Part shown: positions 32,116 to 42,777 of the stretch, one piece after another
Layout: the number at the start of each line of letters is the position of its first letter
Numbering within the stretch: the stretch's first letter is position 1
Origin: Byssothecium circinans
Lineage: Eukaryota; Ascomycota; Dothideomycetes; Pleosporales; Massarinaceae
Reading direction: 5' to 3'
Assembly: GCA_010015675.1 (NCBI GenBank)
Contig: ML977036.1
Coordinates: 38,289 to 102,288 of the forward strand
Length of the DNA stretch: 64,000 nt
Notes under the pieces: generated by a model
What the model was told of the DNA's origin: nothing
The model's database searches: none
The model's input: the letters and a program-made list of their open reading frames with translations, nothing else
Program-made: the position numbers and the translations under genes

Positions 32116-34321
32116 CTACATATCAGTTCTTCGACCTAGCAGCATCTTTAATTGACCAAAAGCCCATGACCAGAGACCTTCAACGTACCTCCTCGCTGTG
32201 AGTACCCAGTTGGATACTCCACCAGCGCGGAAAATCCGGCCTTCGTTGGCGTCAAATTCCACATGTACATCTCGCCTTGGTATCAGACACCCTTCTCGTA
32301 CACAAGATGCCAGGTTTACAACACTAGGGCGATGTGTCATGTGAAGGGCTCTGGATGGCTGAGTACCGCTGTACATAGCCAACTTCATACGCCCCCTTCG
32401 ACTCAATGGTGGTCCGTCATCATATTCCCGAATGTAGTATGCCAGATCACTTGTAGGATCAAACTCAGCATGGCTGATCCCATTCCCCAGAAATGAAAAT
32501 CGATTCTGAGAATAAGAAAATTGCCAATCCTCGCTACGAATATCTTGCATGGCCTGGAGATAGTGCAGAGTGCTGCCGGGCCACAATGTTGGTACTCGAC
32601 CGGAGATTGTATGGTTTTTGTGACCAGACCGGCATTCATCTGTGTATACAGTATGCTTCATGAAGCCTTTTACGTGCTCCATAAAGGCTGATTCTGCGGA
32701 AGTGGAAGGGCAGAAGGAGTGGATTGGCTCAGTTTGGTATTGATCGATCATGCGTACGATGTAATCGGCCTGTGCTTCTGGTGATTCTTAGTACTATAAT
32801 ACCGCGCGCAGACGTAAAACTCACCTATTGCTACCATAGTCGGCCCATTTGCAACTGGAGAGTATGGTCCAAGAAACATCATGAAGTTGGGGAAATTCGC
32901 AATCCCAATCCCAAGGTAGGAAGAGGGTGTCTTCTCCCAAGCACTCTGGAGGTTCACTCCTTTGAGTCCAATAACTGGGAATCGTGGTACAAAAGAGGTG
33001 TCGTAACCCGTCGCACATATGATGACTTCCACATGATGCCGCTCCCCTAGTTCATCAACGCATCCTTCTGAGTAGAACGCTGACACACCAGCTTTGACGA
33101 TACGGACGTTGGGCTTCGTAACGCTCTGAAGTTGATTAGTGCGTCATCATAGAGATGCCTTCGAAGTCTATCTCACATTCAGATAGCCTGTGTCCGGCGC
33201 AAGCCGTCGACAGCCAACACCCCACTCTGGTACCAGTGCGGCTTCCATGTCCTTGTCCTTGAGCGCAAATTTCATCGAGCGACGCAGCATCTCTTTCATC
33301 TCGATTTGCAGCTTCGAATCGGTAAGATAAAGCGCTGAGAACGCGATGTTAGTGTTCCTTGACATCCATCGGGTATTGTGGCTTACAGAAAATACTGTTC
33401 ATAACAGTCTCATTGTGTTTGCGGAGAGCGATGTGCTTGTCAGGATACGAACGAAACACTTGAATTTCATCCTTCGTAAACGATTTCGATTCACCGGAAA
33501 TTGTGGGAAGTACCCATACTGGCGATCTCACAAAATTAACGACGCGTTCGACTGCTGGCTGGATCGCAGGGAGTATTTGCAACGCTGATGATCTAGAAGA
33601 GCTGTTAAGAATTATTCTTTCGATAGCTGATTCCTTGACGTACCCGCTCCCCAAAAGTGCCACAGTTTTTCCGGTGAGCTCCACGGATTTGTCCCAACAC
33701 CCACTATGGACAACGTTGCCCTTGAACTCCTGTATCCCAGGTATGTTTGGGAATGCGGGTTTGTTCAGATATCCGCATGCATGAATAAGGATATGACAAC
33801 GATCGTGTAATTTCTTCCCGCTCTTGATATCCAAAATTTCCACTTCCCATTCACCGTCGCACTCAACCCAAAGAGCGTGTTGAACAGAATGAAAGAGGCG
33901 GATATCCTGCAGCCCGTATTTCTCGCAAAATTTGGTGAAATATTCTTTGATCTCTGATGAGCTCGCATAAACAGATGACCAGTCGGGCTTTGGTTCGAAC
34001 GAATACGTGTAATTGTGAGCGGGAACGTCGCAAGCGCAGCTTCAATCTCTCATTAGCTACAAGGACCGAAGCTGACAGGAAGACTTACCCTGGATATTGA
34101 TTCTCATGCCAAGTGCCCGCAATATCTTCATTCTTTTCGTATATCTAAAGCCATGAGAAACATTCGCCGAGTACGACTATGTGGGAGCTTACGGTGAGTT
34201 CGACATTGCTGCAGTGTTTGTTGAGCTTGTAAGCTAGCAGTAAACCAGAGGCTCCCGCGCCGATACAGATGACCTTGATAGATCGCTCTGCATAGATTGA
34301 CTCGCAATGTAAAGGCTCCAT
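32116..34321 (-). CDS. Flavin-dependent Baeyer-Villiger-type monooxygenase
   Basis: Seven exons, 34321-34193, 34144-34089, 34039-33644, 33592-33387, 33334-33177, 33125-32825 and 32777-32116, give 635 aa; introns are 47-52 nt. Motifs: FAD Rossmann GAGASG (residues 21-26), GTWHENQYPG, the type I BVMO fingerprint FKGNVVHSGCWD (about 166-177), a second Rossmann GKTVALLGSG/SSALQ spanning intron 3, ICATGYDTSF, and AQADYIVRMIDQY. The family uses NADPH and oxygen to insert an oxygen next to a carbonyl or oxidise soft nucleophiles; the substrate is unknown. The C-terminal extension after HMTHR is longer than usual. It is divergent from the P450 gene with 768 bp between starts, so coexpression is likely. 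Confidence 0.9.
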
Positions 34322-34497
34322 AACATTCCTTTGCTTTCTACGAGATGAGATTTCTAATTGCGCGAAGGTGGACGTTATTTATATAATTGCCGAATAACTG
34401 CAGATCAGCATATTCGCCCGTGATAGATAGTAAATTACAATATTTAATTTTCACTTGCTCCGTGAATTTGATGCTGACCGCATGGTGGAGGAGTTAC

Positions 34498-34770
34498 CCC
34501 CTTGTTAACAACCATAGGCAGTTGCCATACGTCGTATTCTCCAATATTGCCGTATTTTTTGGTGTCTAAGGGCGCATTCCGGAAAGTAGTTGTGCCGCAC
34601 GGAGGTCCGCCTCGTTACCAACCACAGGGAATAGTGGGGTAGTCATCCTACGCCGCATTTCGATATTTGCTGCATTGCTTGGGGTTCACTGGGGCGTAAG
34701 GATGCATCCCGAATAGGTTGTTTGTGCCGCACGGACGCGGATATTCCGCCTTGTTGCAGACTACAAGAAA
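34498..34770. repeat. Imperfect tandem duplication inside the BVMO/P450 divergent promoter
   Basis: Two diverged units, roughly 34498-34612 and 34613-34755, share order and spacing of words. TTGTGCCGCACGGA is exact at 34590-34603 and 34732-34745. GCGCATTCCGGAA aligns with ATGCATCCCGAA. TCCGCCTCGTTACCAACCA aligns with TCCGCCTTGTTGCAGACTA, which begins a third partial unit. The 14-bp exact word within degenerate flanks suggests a conserved binding site. Confidence 0.6.
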
Positions 34771-35089
34771 CACTACTGCTCTTGCATTACGGCTAAAAAT
34801 CCTGCCTCAATCGCCTCAGCATTCTGCTCAAGATTTTCATTTGCAATTTACATTCGGACTCCGTTCATATTGATCTGCTACTTGGCTTCTTATTCCGCTA
34901 ATGTGGCACGACACGAACTGAGTGTCACAGGGGAGCCGTACATCGTAGAAACGTCACGATCGTTTTTCGCTTTCACATTCGCGGTTACAACATTTCAAAC
35001 CGGCGGAACAAGATTCTGTGGACACTACAAGCTTCTCTCTCCTCTTAAAATACATCCCATTCAAGCCTTCTCTACCGACATTTGTCGCA

Positions 35090-36684
35090 ATGGAGACAGC
35101 GACATTCGGCTGGGCAATCATTGCCGGTCTGTTATACATACTGGCACTCGCCATCTACCGCGCCTTTTTGAGTCCACTCGCAAAAGTCCCAGGCCCAAAG
35201 TTGGCTGCGATGACGCAGGGCTACGAAATGTACTACGACCTCATCGAAAAGGCTCGGTTTCCTTGGCAGATACAAAAGCTGCACGACGCCTATGGTATGA
35301 TTATTTCATTCACCATTGGTACTCTGATTGACACATGCTCGAGGTCCTATTGTTCGAATCTCGCCTGCAGAGGTTCATATAAACGACCCAGCCTTCGCCG
35401 ATTCCTTCTTCGCTCCGCCCTCGTCCATCAAGCTAAACAAATACAAACCACATCAAAACCAGTTTGGGATGCCAGAGTCGACCTTCAATACGATTGACGC
35501 CGACTTACACAAGAGGCGGCGAGGTGCACTTGCCCCATTCTTTTCTCGAAGAAGTATCAATGCCCTTGAGCCCGTTCTTCTCGAGAAGGTCAACCAGACA
35601 TGCAATCGACTTCAAGGTTTCAAAGACTCCAAAGCTCCCGTGGACTTGCGCCTCTTGTTCTCATGCATGACCACGGATATAATCACAGAATATGCCTTTC
35701 CTAACTGCTTCGATTTACTGGCGGATCCAGACCTCGCACCCGCCTGGCGAGACACATTCGCAAACGGTTTAAGAAATTTTCAGTGGTTCAAGCATTTCCC
35801 ATCGCTGTGGAGTGTTCTGAGATCGATTCCGGATAAGATGCTCTTGAAGATGGCTCCACAGATGGCGATAACGCAGAATTGGGAACGCAGCAACCAAAAG
35901 CTAGTCAAGGAGATAGTGGAGACATTCGATCCCCAAAGCAAGAACCAGAACCATGTTACAATTTTTCACGAACTGTTGGCAAGCGATCTTCCTAATCATG
36001 AGAAAAGCTACGAGAGGCTATGGCAGGAGGGTTCAGCCCTCATCGGAGCTGGCGTCGAAACGACTTCCAACACTCTTACGGTAGCGCTTTATCATTTGTC
36101 AATCAACAAGGATAAGCTTGCCCATCTCAAGAAAGAGCTTGAAGACGTTATGGTTGACCCAAATCAACTAGCGCCATGGGCCAAGCTAGAGACGCTACCC
36201 TATCTTACAGCAGTGATCAAAGAGTCGCTTCGACTAGCCTACGGTACCACTTCTCGGTCCATTCGCGTGGCGCCCAGCACAGCAATTCAATACGGGAACT
36301 ATATACTTCCTCCTGGAACGGCAGTATCCATGACAGTTATGCTTCTTTGTCAACATCCGGACTTGTTCAAGGATCCTCAGTCTTTCAGACCTGAACGATG
36401 GCTGGATACGAACCAACCATCTGACATGTATGTTTTTGGACGTGGCCTGCGCATGTGTGCCGGACAGAAGTAAGCAAATGCCATACCACCTCCATTGCGG
36501 CTTTAACAAGCTAACGAATTTCAGTCTAGCTTATGCCGAGCTTTATCTCTCACTTGCAGCTCTCGTTCGCAGGTTCACATTGGATCTGTTTGAGTCAGAT
36601 TTTTCGGATATTGAAGCAGTATGTGATGCAATGATGCCGATGCCGAAAGCAGATACGAAGGGTGTGCGGGTTATTGTGTCTTAG
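35090..36684 (+). CDS. Cytochrome P450 monooxygenase
   Basis: Exons 35090-35294, 35344-36469 and 36525-36684 give 496 aa; introns 49 and 55 nt. An N-terminal membrane anchor (FGWAIIAGLLYILALAIYRAF) is followed by the Pro hinge KVPGPKL. The I-helix oxygen-binding motif GAGVETTSN is near 302, ExxR in KESLRLAYG near 360, PERW (FRPERW), and the heme loop FGRGLRMCAG near 432-441 with the Cys ligand present; intron 2 falls directly after it. Microsomal, needing a P450 reductase. It is paired head-to-head with the monooxygenase and lies 2.5 kb from the prenyltransferase; oxidation of a prenylated aromatic product is a reasonable inference. Confidence 0.93.
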
Positions 36685-37260
36685 AGTTGACACCTTCTAT
36701 TTTCTTGTTTCGGGTGTGTTCCCTGGCTTCTTTTAGGCCTTCTCATCACGTACCTATCGCAAATAACCAGTACGCTTGGCCGGAGCGACTTGGTGCTATA
36801 GCTTAACCTTCAACTCCATCATTTATGTAATCCAGACCGTGGCATTCCCTATTTGCTCCATAGACTTGGATAACTCACTCATTTCTATAATCATGACATG
36901 GCCTGATTTTAAGCGACTATATCTCTCAAAATTTTGATTGAAGCATTTGAAGTGATTCAGCACGATACGAGTGGAAAAGAAGTTTTTTAACTACCTAAGT
37001 AGAGGCCGATATTTTGTATCAAATGAATAACTGTTCCATTTCTTAATCACGCTTGAATGAGCCACAGGATAGTATAATGACGACCGAAAGTTGGAAAGCG
37101 CTTTCACTTGATGAACACATTTCATAAAAGAGGGATAGCTTGCTGATCTGTCTATACCAATACATACATATGTGGAAAAAATGCCGAACCAACTCAATAA
37201 CACCAGAAAAAGTGATTGGTTGGCGCCTCCTACTTATTATACGAAGTGATGATGGGGGGG
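36685..37260. other. 3' flank of the P450 gene
   Basis: AT-rich sequence with no supported gene. It runs into the point where the rhodopsin-domain relic on minus ends abruptly. Confidence 0.4.
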
Positions 37261-37264
37261 TCTT

Positions 37265-37699
37265 GTCAACGAACTTTCAAGAAATTGAACAACTTGCTCA
37301 GTGGCATGTCCCATTGGTGCACCTCTGAGCCATGATTCATAGCCAGGGTGCCGAGGGTTGTATAGGCAATGAAGCAGAGCTTTTCGTCTTGCCAGATTGA
37401 CCAAGTTTGCTCGAAGTCTAGAGCTCACCCAAGCGACAATCATGGTATCTTGCCCAAATGTCAGCGTGCGGGTTGGGAAATTGGCAGTTGCGGGTCCACT
37501 TATAATCCTCCCAGCCGTGGGCTTTTATCACAAAGATACGACTCCAAATTCGCAAGATCACAGCCAGTGAGCTAACTCCTAGACTGATACCTAATGTCAG
37601 TATCATTACGGGGAACATGTTTTCCGGATTCGAAAAGTTGTGAACGCCATTGGGCAATGGCTGTAGGGCTGGCGTGATATCAAAGATGGTTGAACTCAT
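37265..37699 (-). pseudogene. Truncated rhodopsin-domain membrane protein
   Basis: The first exon reads MSSTIFDITPALQPLPNGVH and a transmembrane segment, FPVMILTLGISLGVSSLAVI, ending RIWSRIFVIKAHGWEDY. That is the family's helix 1 and the GW(D/E)D(Y/W) landmark. Downstream pieces in other frames continue the expected order: MIVAW, then YTTLGTLAMNHGSEVHQWDM and PLSKLFNFLK. The intron after GWEDY does not keep frame with any GT-AG pair I could find, and the remaining helices 3-7 are absent. It appears to be a 5' fragment of a gene, related in family to the intact copy at 10.9-12.3 kb. Confidence 0.6.
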
Positions 37700-39134
37700 A
37701 TTGAATCCAACAGAAGAATTAACTCAGCAGAGGAAGCGCGCAAGTAGAACAGGATATGGCGTTCGACGATAGAGCGATCGTTGGAGCAGAAGGACAGTCA
37801 GATGGAATGTTACGTATCAAGATAGTCTTGTACCAAGCGCTTCTCCAACATCCATGCATTGAAGCCGAGCCTGTTTTACATAGGCTGCAGGGGGAGTGCT
37901 TTGCTGTGATCAACGGACCTGCAGCCGGCGTGCCACCTGTTAGCTTGGTTCATACAAGGCCATATGGGCCCTCCCGCCTTGCCCGCTCCTACCATAGCAA
38001 GGGTAACGCATGAGTGGTAGGTGGTCAAGGTACTTCGCTCGCCGAACTAGGCGGGAGGCTTCTGGACAGTGTCATCCTACAAGCCTACCCCAGTAGAAAA
38101 TAGAGTTAGTGTTGCCAAGGGAAAGTGGCCATCTTTGTGGTGTAGCCGTCTTTGTGGTGTTGCCGTCTTTGTGGTGTAGCCGTCTTTGTGGTGTGGCCGT
38201 TAGGTATTAGCGTCGCGCTAGGTGCCTAAGCTTAGCGGGAGCGAGTAGTGAGCCATACGTTTATGCGCCCCTCCATCCGATCTTACCTGAGGTAGTTAGT
38301 CTACCTAAGTGGGCCCGTGGAACGGCACTGCCCGAAGACGTCCGGTCTAAGACGTCCCGCCCAGTTCATGCCGCTTCGTTTACATGCCTCGCTGCAATAT
38401 AGAACTCCGCCGGACTAGTTTGAACCAATGGGCATCTGAAAATATCCCGGACGGTATCATAAAATGTATCAAATACGAAAAGCGGCAATCGCAAGGATGT
38501 AATTACCTAGCTACACCGCGTTACCTCGTGTTGGACTGAACGGTACTTGGCCGTTGCGGACGGTTCAGTACTCTCCTTCCAGCCTAGCGTCAGCTCCTGC
38601 CTATAGAGTCGCTTCTCCTGAGCCTCACCGCTCTACATACAAGACACCATATTCCCACGCTTGCTCTCGGGTCTCCACTGTCCAACACCTCGTCAACCTA
38701 CGCGTGAGGCGTCGCCTATACGGAAACCGAAAATTCAGTCGGGAAAACTGAAGGCTCACCACGGACATTTGGCACTCGGGTCCGCAAAAGCTGTTCTCGG
38801 ATCCTACGAAATTTATAGGCTGCATGTCTCGATCAACACGGCAGGCGCAACACTACGAAGGAACACTGGAGATGGAGAACCTCAAGTTTAGCCAACCAAA
38901 TCTGATCATCGGGTCTGATATAGATTGGCATGCTCGTTTGTTATGACCCGATTTGCCTTCTATTCGGCGAAGTGTTTTCATTTTGTCCCCGTCTCCGCCT
39001 TGCAGCATTATCAATACTGCCGCCCAGCTTCTGACATAAAGTTACCATATAAGCCTTCTCAATAAGGTTAAATGCGAGCGGTATTGGAAATAAGAGAAAG
39101 ATTTCCATTACTGAGTTTTTCAAGTCATTAAAAG
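37700..39134. other. Gene-poor region with minisatellite, upstream of DMATS
   Basis: No supported gene. It includes the 17-bp tandem repeat described separately and short open frames without domains. It may contain remnants of an unrecognised mobile element, but no terminal repeats were found. Confidence 0.4.
38129..38196. repeat. 17-bp tandem repeat, four copies
   Basis: Four head-to-tail units of consensus CCGTCTTTGTGGTGTAG, with one or two substitutions each (first unit CCA, second TTG, fourth TGG at the end), followed by a partial CCGT. Confidence 0.85.
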
Positions 39135-40527
39135 ATGTTCACAATCAAGGACGTACGATGCCACCATGAGGAACAGGTGAGGCCGATAGCTGTTCGCTTT
39201 GGAAGGGCGCTGCTAACATGGTATTCAGTCAATCGAAGGAGAGGGCTTTGGGAAGAAGGCTAAAGAGCCAGAACAGCCATGGCAAACACTTAGTCGTCTG
39301 GTCCATATCTTCAAGGACTCGAACGTGGAGTCCTGGTGGAATCTTTCTGGGCCAATCCTTGGAACTCTGATGGACGAGGCAGACTACGACTTGCAAAGCC
39401 AATACGCCTGCTTGATCTTCCACTTGTACCACATCGTGCCTCGCCTTGGATCCGCGAATACTTCTCCGGTAAACAGTCCGAGGTGGAGAAGTTTTATGAC
39501 TGACGATTTTTCACCGCTGGAGTACAGTTGGAACTGGGACACTCGGCAAAGTGGCCCAAGGATTCGATACAGTGTCGAGCTTGTAGGCGTAAATGCCGGA
39601 GCATCCATTGATCCGTACAATCAACAATCAACAATTGAGCTTTGCGATCAACTGCGACGCGATCTTCCAGGGACCGACTGGACTTTATTCAACATCATGC
39701 GAACCGCCTTCTATGATCCGAACGCTACTATCACGAACATGACACCCGAGGAAAACGACCGAAGCTCACCATCGTCACTGTTTCTCGCCTTTGAACTGGG
39801 AAGACACATCGCGACGAAAGCGTACTTCTTACCCGTGAAAGCCGAGCAACGTGGTATATCACGCGTCGTCGTCCTCGACGAAGCCATCGAGCTGCTCCGA
39901 AAGAGCGGATATCCGTGCGTAGGATATGAGCAACTGAAGCGATTCATGGTCACCGAGCAGGGTTCGATGCTACAAGTCATCCTAGTTGCAATTGATTGCA
40001 TCGGATCGGAAGAGTCTCGCTTTAAGATATATCTACGGTCCCCACACACCAGCTTTGCCAGTGTTTGCGAAATGATGACACTCGGATCTACCCTGGATTC
40101 GCTCCCAGCCATGGCTCGAACTAATCTGAAAGACCTGTGGCGACTGACACTCGGCCTCTCCCCAAACTTCTCCGAAGCTGACAACCTGCGACCCAACCGC
40201 CACGAAACCGCTGGAATACTTTATTATTTCGATATAAAGCTCCGTGGCTCTTCTTTGCAGCCAAAGTTGTACATCCCCGTCAAACACTATGCAACGAATG
40301 ATGCCTCAGCTGCGCATGGGCTTGGGATGTATCTCAAAAGTCGAGGACAAGATACCTATTTTCCCAACTACATGAGAGCGTTGCAGAGAACGTGTACGCA
40401 TCGTAGTCTTGATGCGGATAGCGGGTACCAAACCTACATCGGAACCAGTGTTCAGAGAGACGGTTCATTATCTCTTTGTTCCTACATCAGTGGGGAGGCA
40501 TATTATACAAATCGGATGTGCACTTGA
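39135..40527 (+). CDS. DMATS-type aromatic prenyltransferase
   Basis: A 42-nt first exon (39135-39176, MFTIKDVRCHHEEQ) is spliced by a 52-nt intron (CTAAC branch) to 39229-40527, giving 446 aa, the usual family length. The N-terminal part fits: PWQTLSRLVHIFKDSNVESW, the motif region around GPILGTLMDEADYD, and YACLIFHLYHIVPRLG. The ABBA-fold body follows with VELVGVNAGASIDPYN (conserved region near the substrate Glu in relatives), YFLPVKAEQRG, FDIKLRGSSLQPKLYIPVKH (pyrophosphate-binding basic residues) and a C-terminal SGYQTYIGTSVQRDGSLSLC strand. These soluble enzymes transfer a dimethylallyl group to tryptophan, tyrosine or other aromatic rings. The acceptor is not predictable here. Its neighbours are P450 and BVMO. 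Confidence 0.92.
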
Positions 40528-40751
40528 TTGTTTCTGGTTCTGGGTTGCTGTTTTCTGTGGTCTAGGGGCACAGTGCTAGGGCTGGTTAGGTACTAGGTTG
40601 AATCGTTAGAATTAGGCCGCATTTGAATTACAGTCATCGATCTTTCACAGCTCATCAGAGGGAAACAGTGGTCGTTTGTTTGTGTGAAAGCAAGGCTGGT
40701 ATTTGAGAACGTAACCTTGGAGATGGCTTGCAGCACAGCACGACGGGCGCC
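40528..40751. other. 3' flank of the DMATS gene
   Basis: No gene or repeat seen between the DMATS stop and the MITE. Confidence 0.4.
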
Positions 40752-40753
40752 TA

Positions 40754-40941
40754 CACTACAACCTCGTTTTCCCTAAAATAGGGGATAAATACCCTATTAT
40801 AAGGTATCTAACCCCCTATTTAAGGGAAAGAACCCCTAATTGCGCAAAAAAATCACCCTACTTTAGGGTGTTTTAGACTCTAAAATAGGTGTTAAAAGAT
40901 GCAAAAAATGCCCCTATTTTAGGGAAATAGCAACCATAGTG
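40754..40941. mobile_element. 188-bp MITE of Tc1/mariner type with TA target duplication
   Basis: The element is bounded by TA at 40752-40753 and 40942-40943. Including the TA, the two ends form 33-nt terminal inverted repeats (40752-40784 and 40911-40943), identical over the outer TACACTA and the inner TTTCCCTAAAATAGGGG and diverged over nine bases between. Inside are more CCCTATTTTAGGG-like palindromic words (about 40787-40800, 40811-40826, 40855-40870, 40880-40890). It has no coding capacity and would need a transposase in trans. Confidence 0.75.
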
Positions 40942-40943
40942 TA

Positions 40944-41534
40944 ATGACTGTATTGAACGGCAAACTAATGAGAATGATAAGATTTTTCGCAATGGTATGG
41001 CCTACAATCTCGTCATGGCACTATGCATAAAGGATGCGCTAAAATCTAAACGGCCCCCATGTTATTTCCGTCAACGGTCAGACTACCTAGGCAAGGCTGC
41101 GATGCCACATCAGTCCCGTAAATTTCCGATCATTTCAACCAATAATACCTGCCTTCCAGTAAGCCTTCCCTCTTTACGGGACAAGCTTGTCATATTTTAG
41201 GAAGAAAAGCGACCAACCCTGGAAGCTTCCTAGTCCACAACAACGAACTTAGGTTAGAATGAGCACCGCCTCGCGACCGTTGGATTTCCGAACGACTCCT
41301 TTGAGCAACTGAAAGTCGACGAGCGAACCACTGTCATGGTTGGGAATTCGTATAAGGAAGCACTGGGGGCTTGGATTCGTAAAGTAGTTCAATTCACTTT
41401 CTTTCATCGGTTCTTCTATCTTAACCCAGTCTTTCATTTCAAAGAGTCGTTCATTTACTAATTACCTGCGTTACTTTCCCGACACCACTTATACCCACCA
41501 ACTTATATTTCTTTCCTTCGAAGCATTAAGCATA
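40944..41534. promoter_or_regulatory. Upstream region of the cutinase gene
   Basis: 590 bp without supported coding sequence; it includes the cutinase promoter and leader. A 62-codon minus-strand open frame (41437-41249) was judged insufficient. Confidence 0.4.
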
Positions 41535-42507
41535 ATGAAGTCCACCGTTATCTCTTCAGCTCTCCTCGCCTCCCTCACGATTGCGAGCCCGGTCGATGTA
41601 CCCCGCGGTACCCCAGCAAAAATCGATGTCTACACAGAGATGGACGACATCACCGCCGGCAAGAGCCCCTGCAAGGGCAACGCTGTCATCTTTGCCCGTG
41701 GAACTTTCGACTCTGGAAACGTTGGTGTGTGGGTCGGTCCCTATCTCCACGCAGGACTTATTGAAGAAGACGAAGACTTCGCGTTCAACGGCGTGTCTGA
41801 GCAGGACTATCCAGCCAACCTGATAGACTATGCCAAAGACAATGGGAGCGAGAATTGCGGAAAGTCAATGGCCAAGGCCGTGGAGGCCTACGTCAAGAAG
41901 TGCCCGACCGCCAACGTTTTCCTATCTGGATGGAGGTATGATTCATTCCCTCTATGGATATGAAGGTCCACGCTAATTCCGCCACAGTCAAGGCGCTCTG
42001 TGCGTACACAAGGGTGTCAAAGCCCTCGCCAAGTCAACCGCGTTCGGGAATGTCAAAGGTGTCGCCACTTTCGGCGATGAAGCCGCGCTTATGCCCTCCG
42101 TGCCCGCTTTCCCGAAGGACTTGCCTGTAGAAGCCTACTGCAACCAAGATGTGGCCGCCCCGGACGTCCTCTGCACCGATTCCCTGACCTCTGGCTTCAA
42201 GCTACCCACCTCCATCTCCGAGTTCAAAGATATCGTCATCGATGCCCTAGTTGATCTCCTCAAAGTCGCTTTCACCTCGGACCAGAGGACGCAGGCTGTG
42301 AAGCTACCGTTCACGCTGGCTTACAACTTCTTCGGCGTCACCGACTACTTCACGCAAGACCTCAAGACCGGAAATCTCCGCCGCTGGATGGTCTTGCCTC
42401 CTCACTTTGTGTACGGGAGCAATGGTATGGCGGCTGACGCTGCTAAGTTCTTCGGCAAGGAAGCAAAGAAGGCAAAGGCTGCTGCTGCCAGTATCCGCAG
42501 TGGATAG
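41535..42507 (+). CDS. Secreted cutinase-family serine esterase
   Basis: Exons 41535-41935 and 41988-42507 (52-nt phase-2 intron) give 306 aa. A signal peptide is clear (MKSTVISSALLASLTIASP). The family core begins CKGNAVIFARGTFDSGNVGVW, matching the cutinase ARGS...GN.G region including the oxyanion segment. The nucleophile motif GWSQGA is created across the intron (Ser codon split AG/T). The acid residue lies in a Cys-bounded segment (YCNQDVAAPDVLC) with an insertion compared with classical cutinases, and the His is likely in LPPHFVYG. At about 290 mature residues it is longer than classical 200-residue cutinases, with an extra segment (about 180-230) before the His. Probably extracellular hydrolysis of cutin, suberin or other esters. 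Confidence 0.88.
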
Positions 42508-42777
42508 ATACGACTTTCCGTTGTAAGATCTGATGCGTGATGTAAAAGGAGCAAGCACAGGATGTGCAAGATTCAATATACAAATCAGAAGGACCAGTCC
42601 GATTCTTTGCCATAGAAGTACTTGATAAGTCCACTAACATTACGGTCAAGCCATCATGGTCGGGGTCTACCCACAGCCTGGGCAAGCACTCGCGCGACCA
42701 CAAGCGCAGCAGATGACTAAGACCCAGGGGTTCCGCCACGACCGCCGCCGAATATCGAGACATTCTCACTCCACCTC

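Noticed and set aside
41249..41437. 62-codon minus-strand frame upstream of the cutinase
   Set aside because: Too short, no domain and lying in the promoter of the cutinase.
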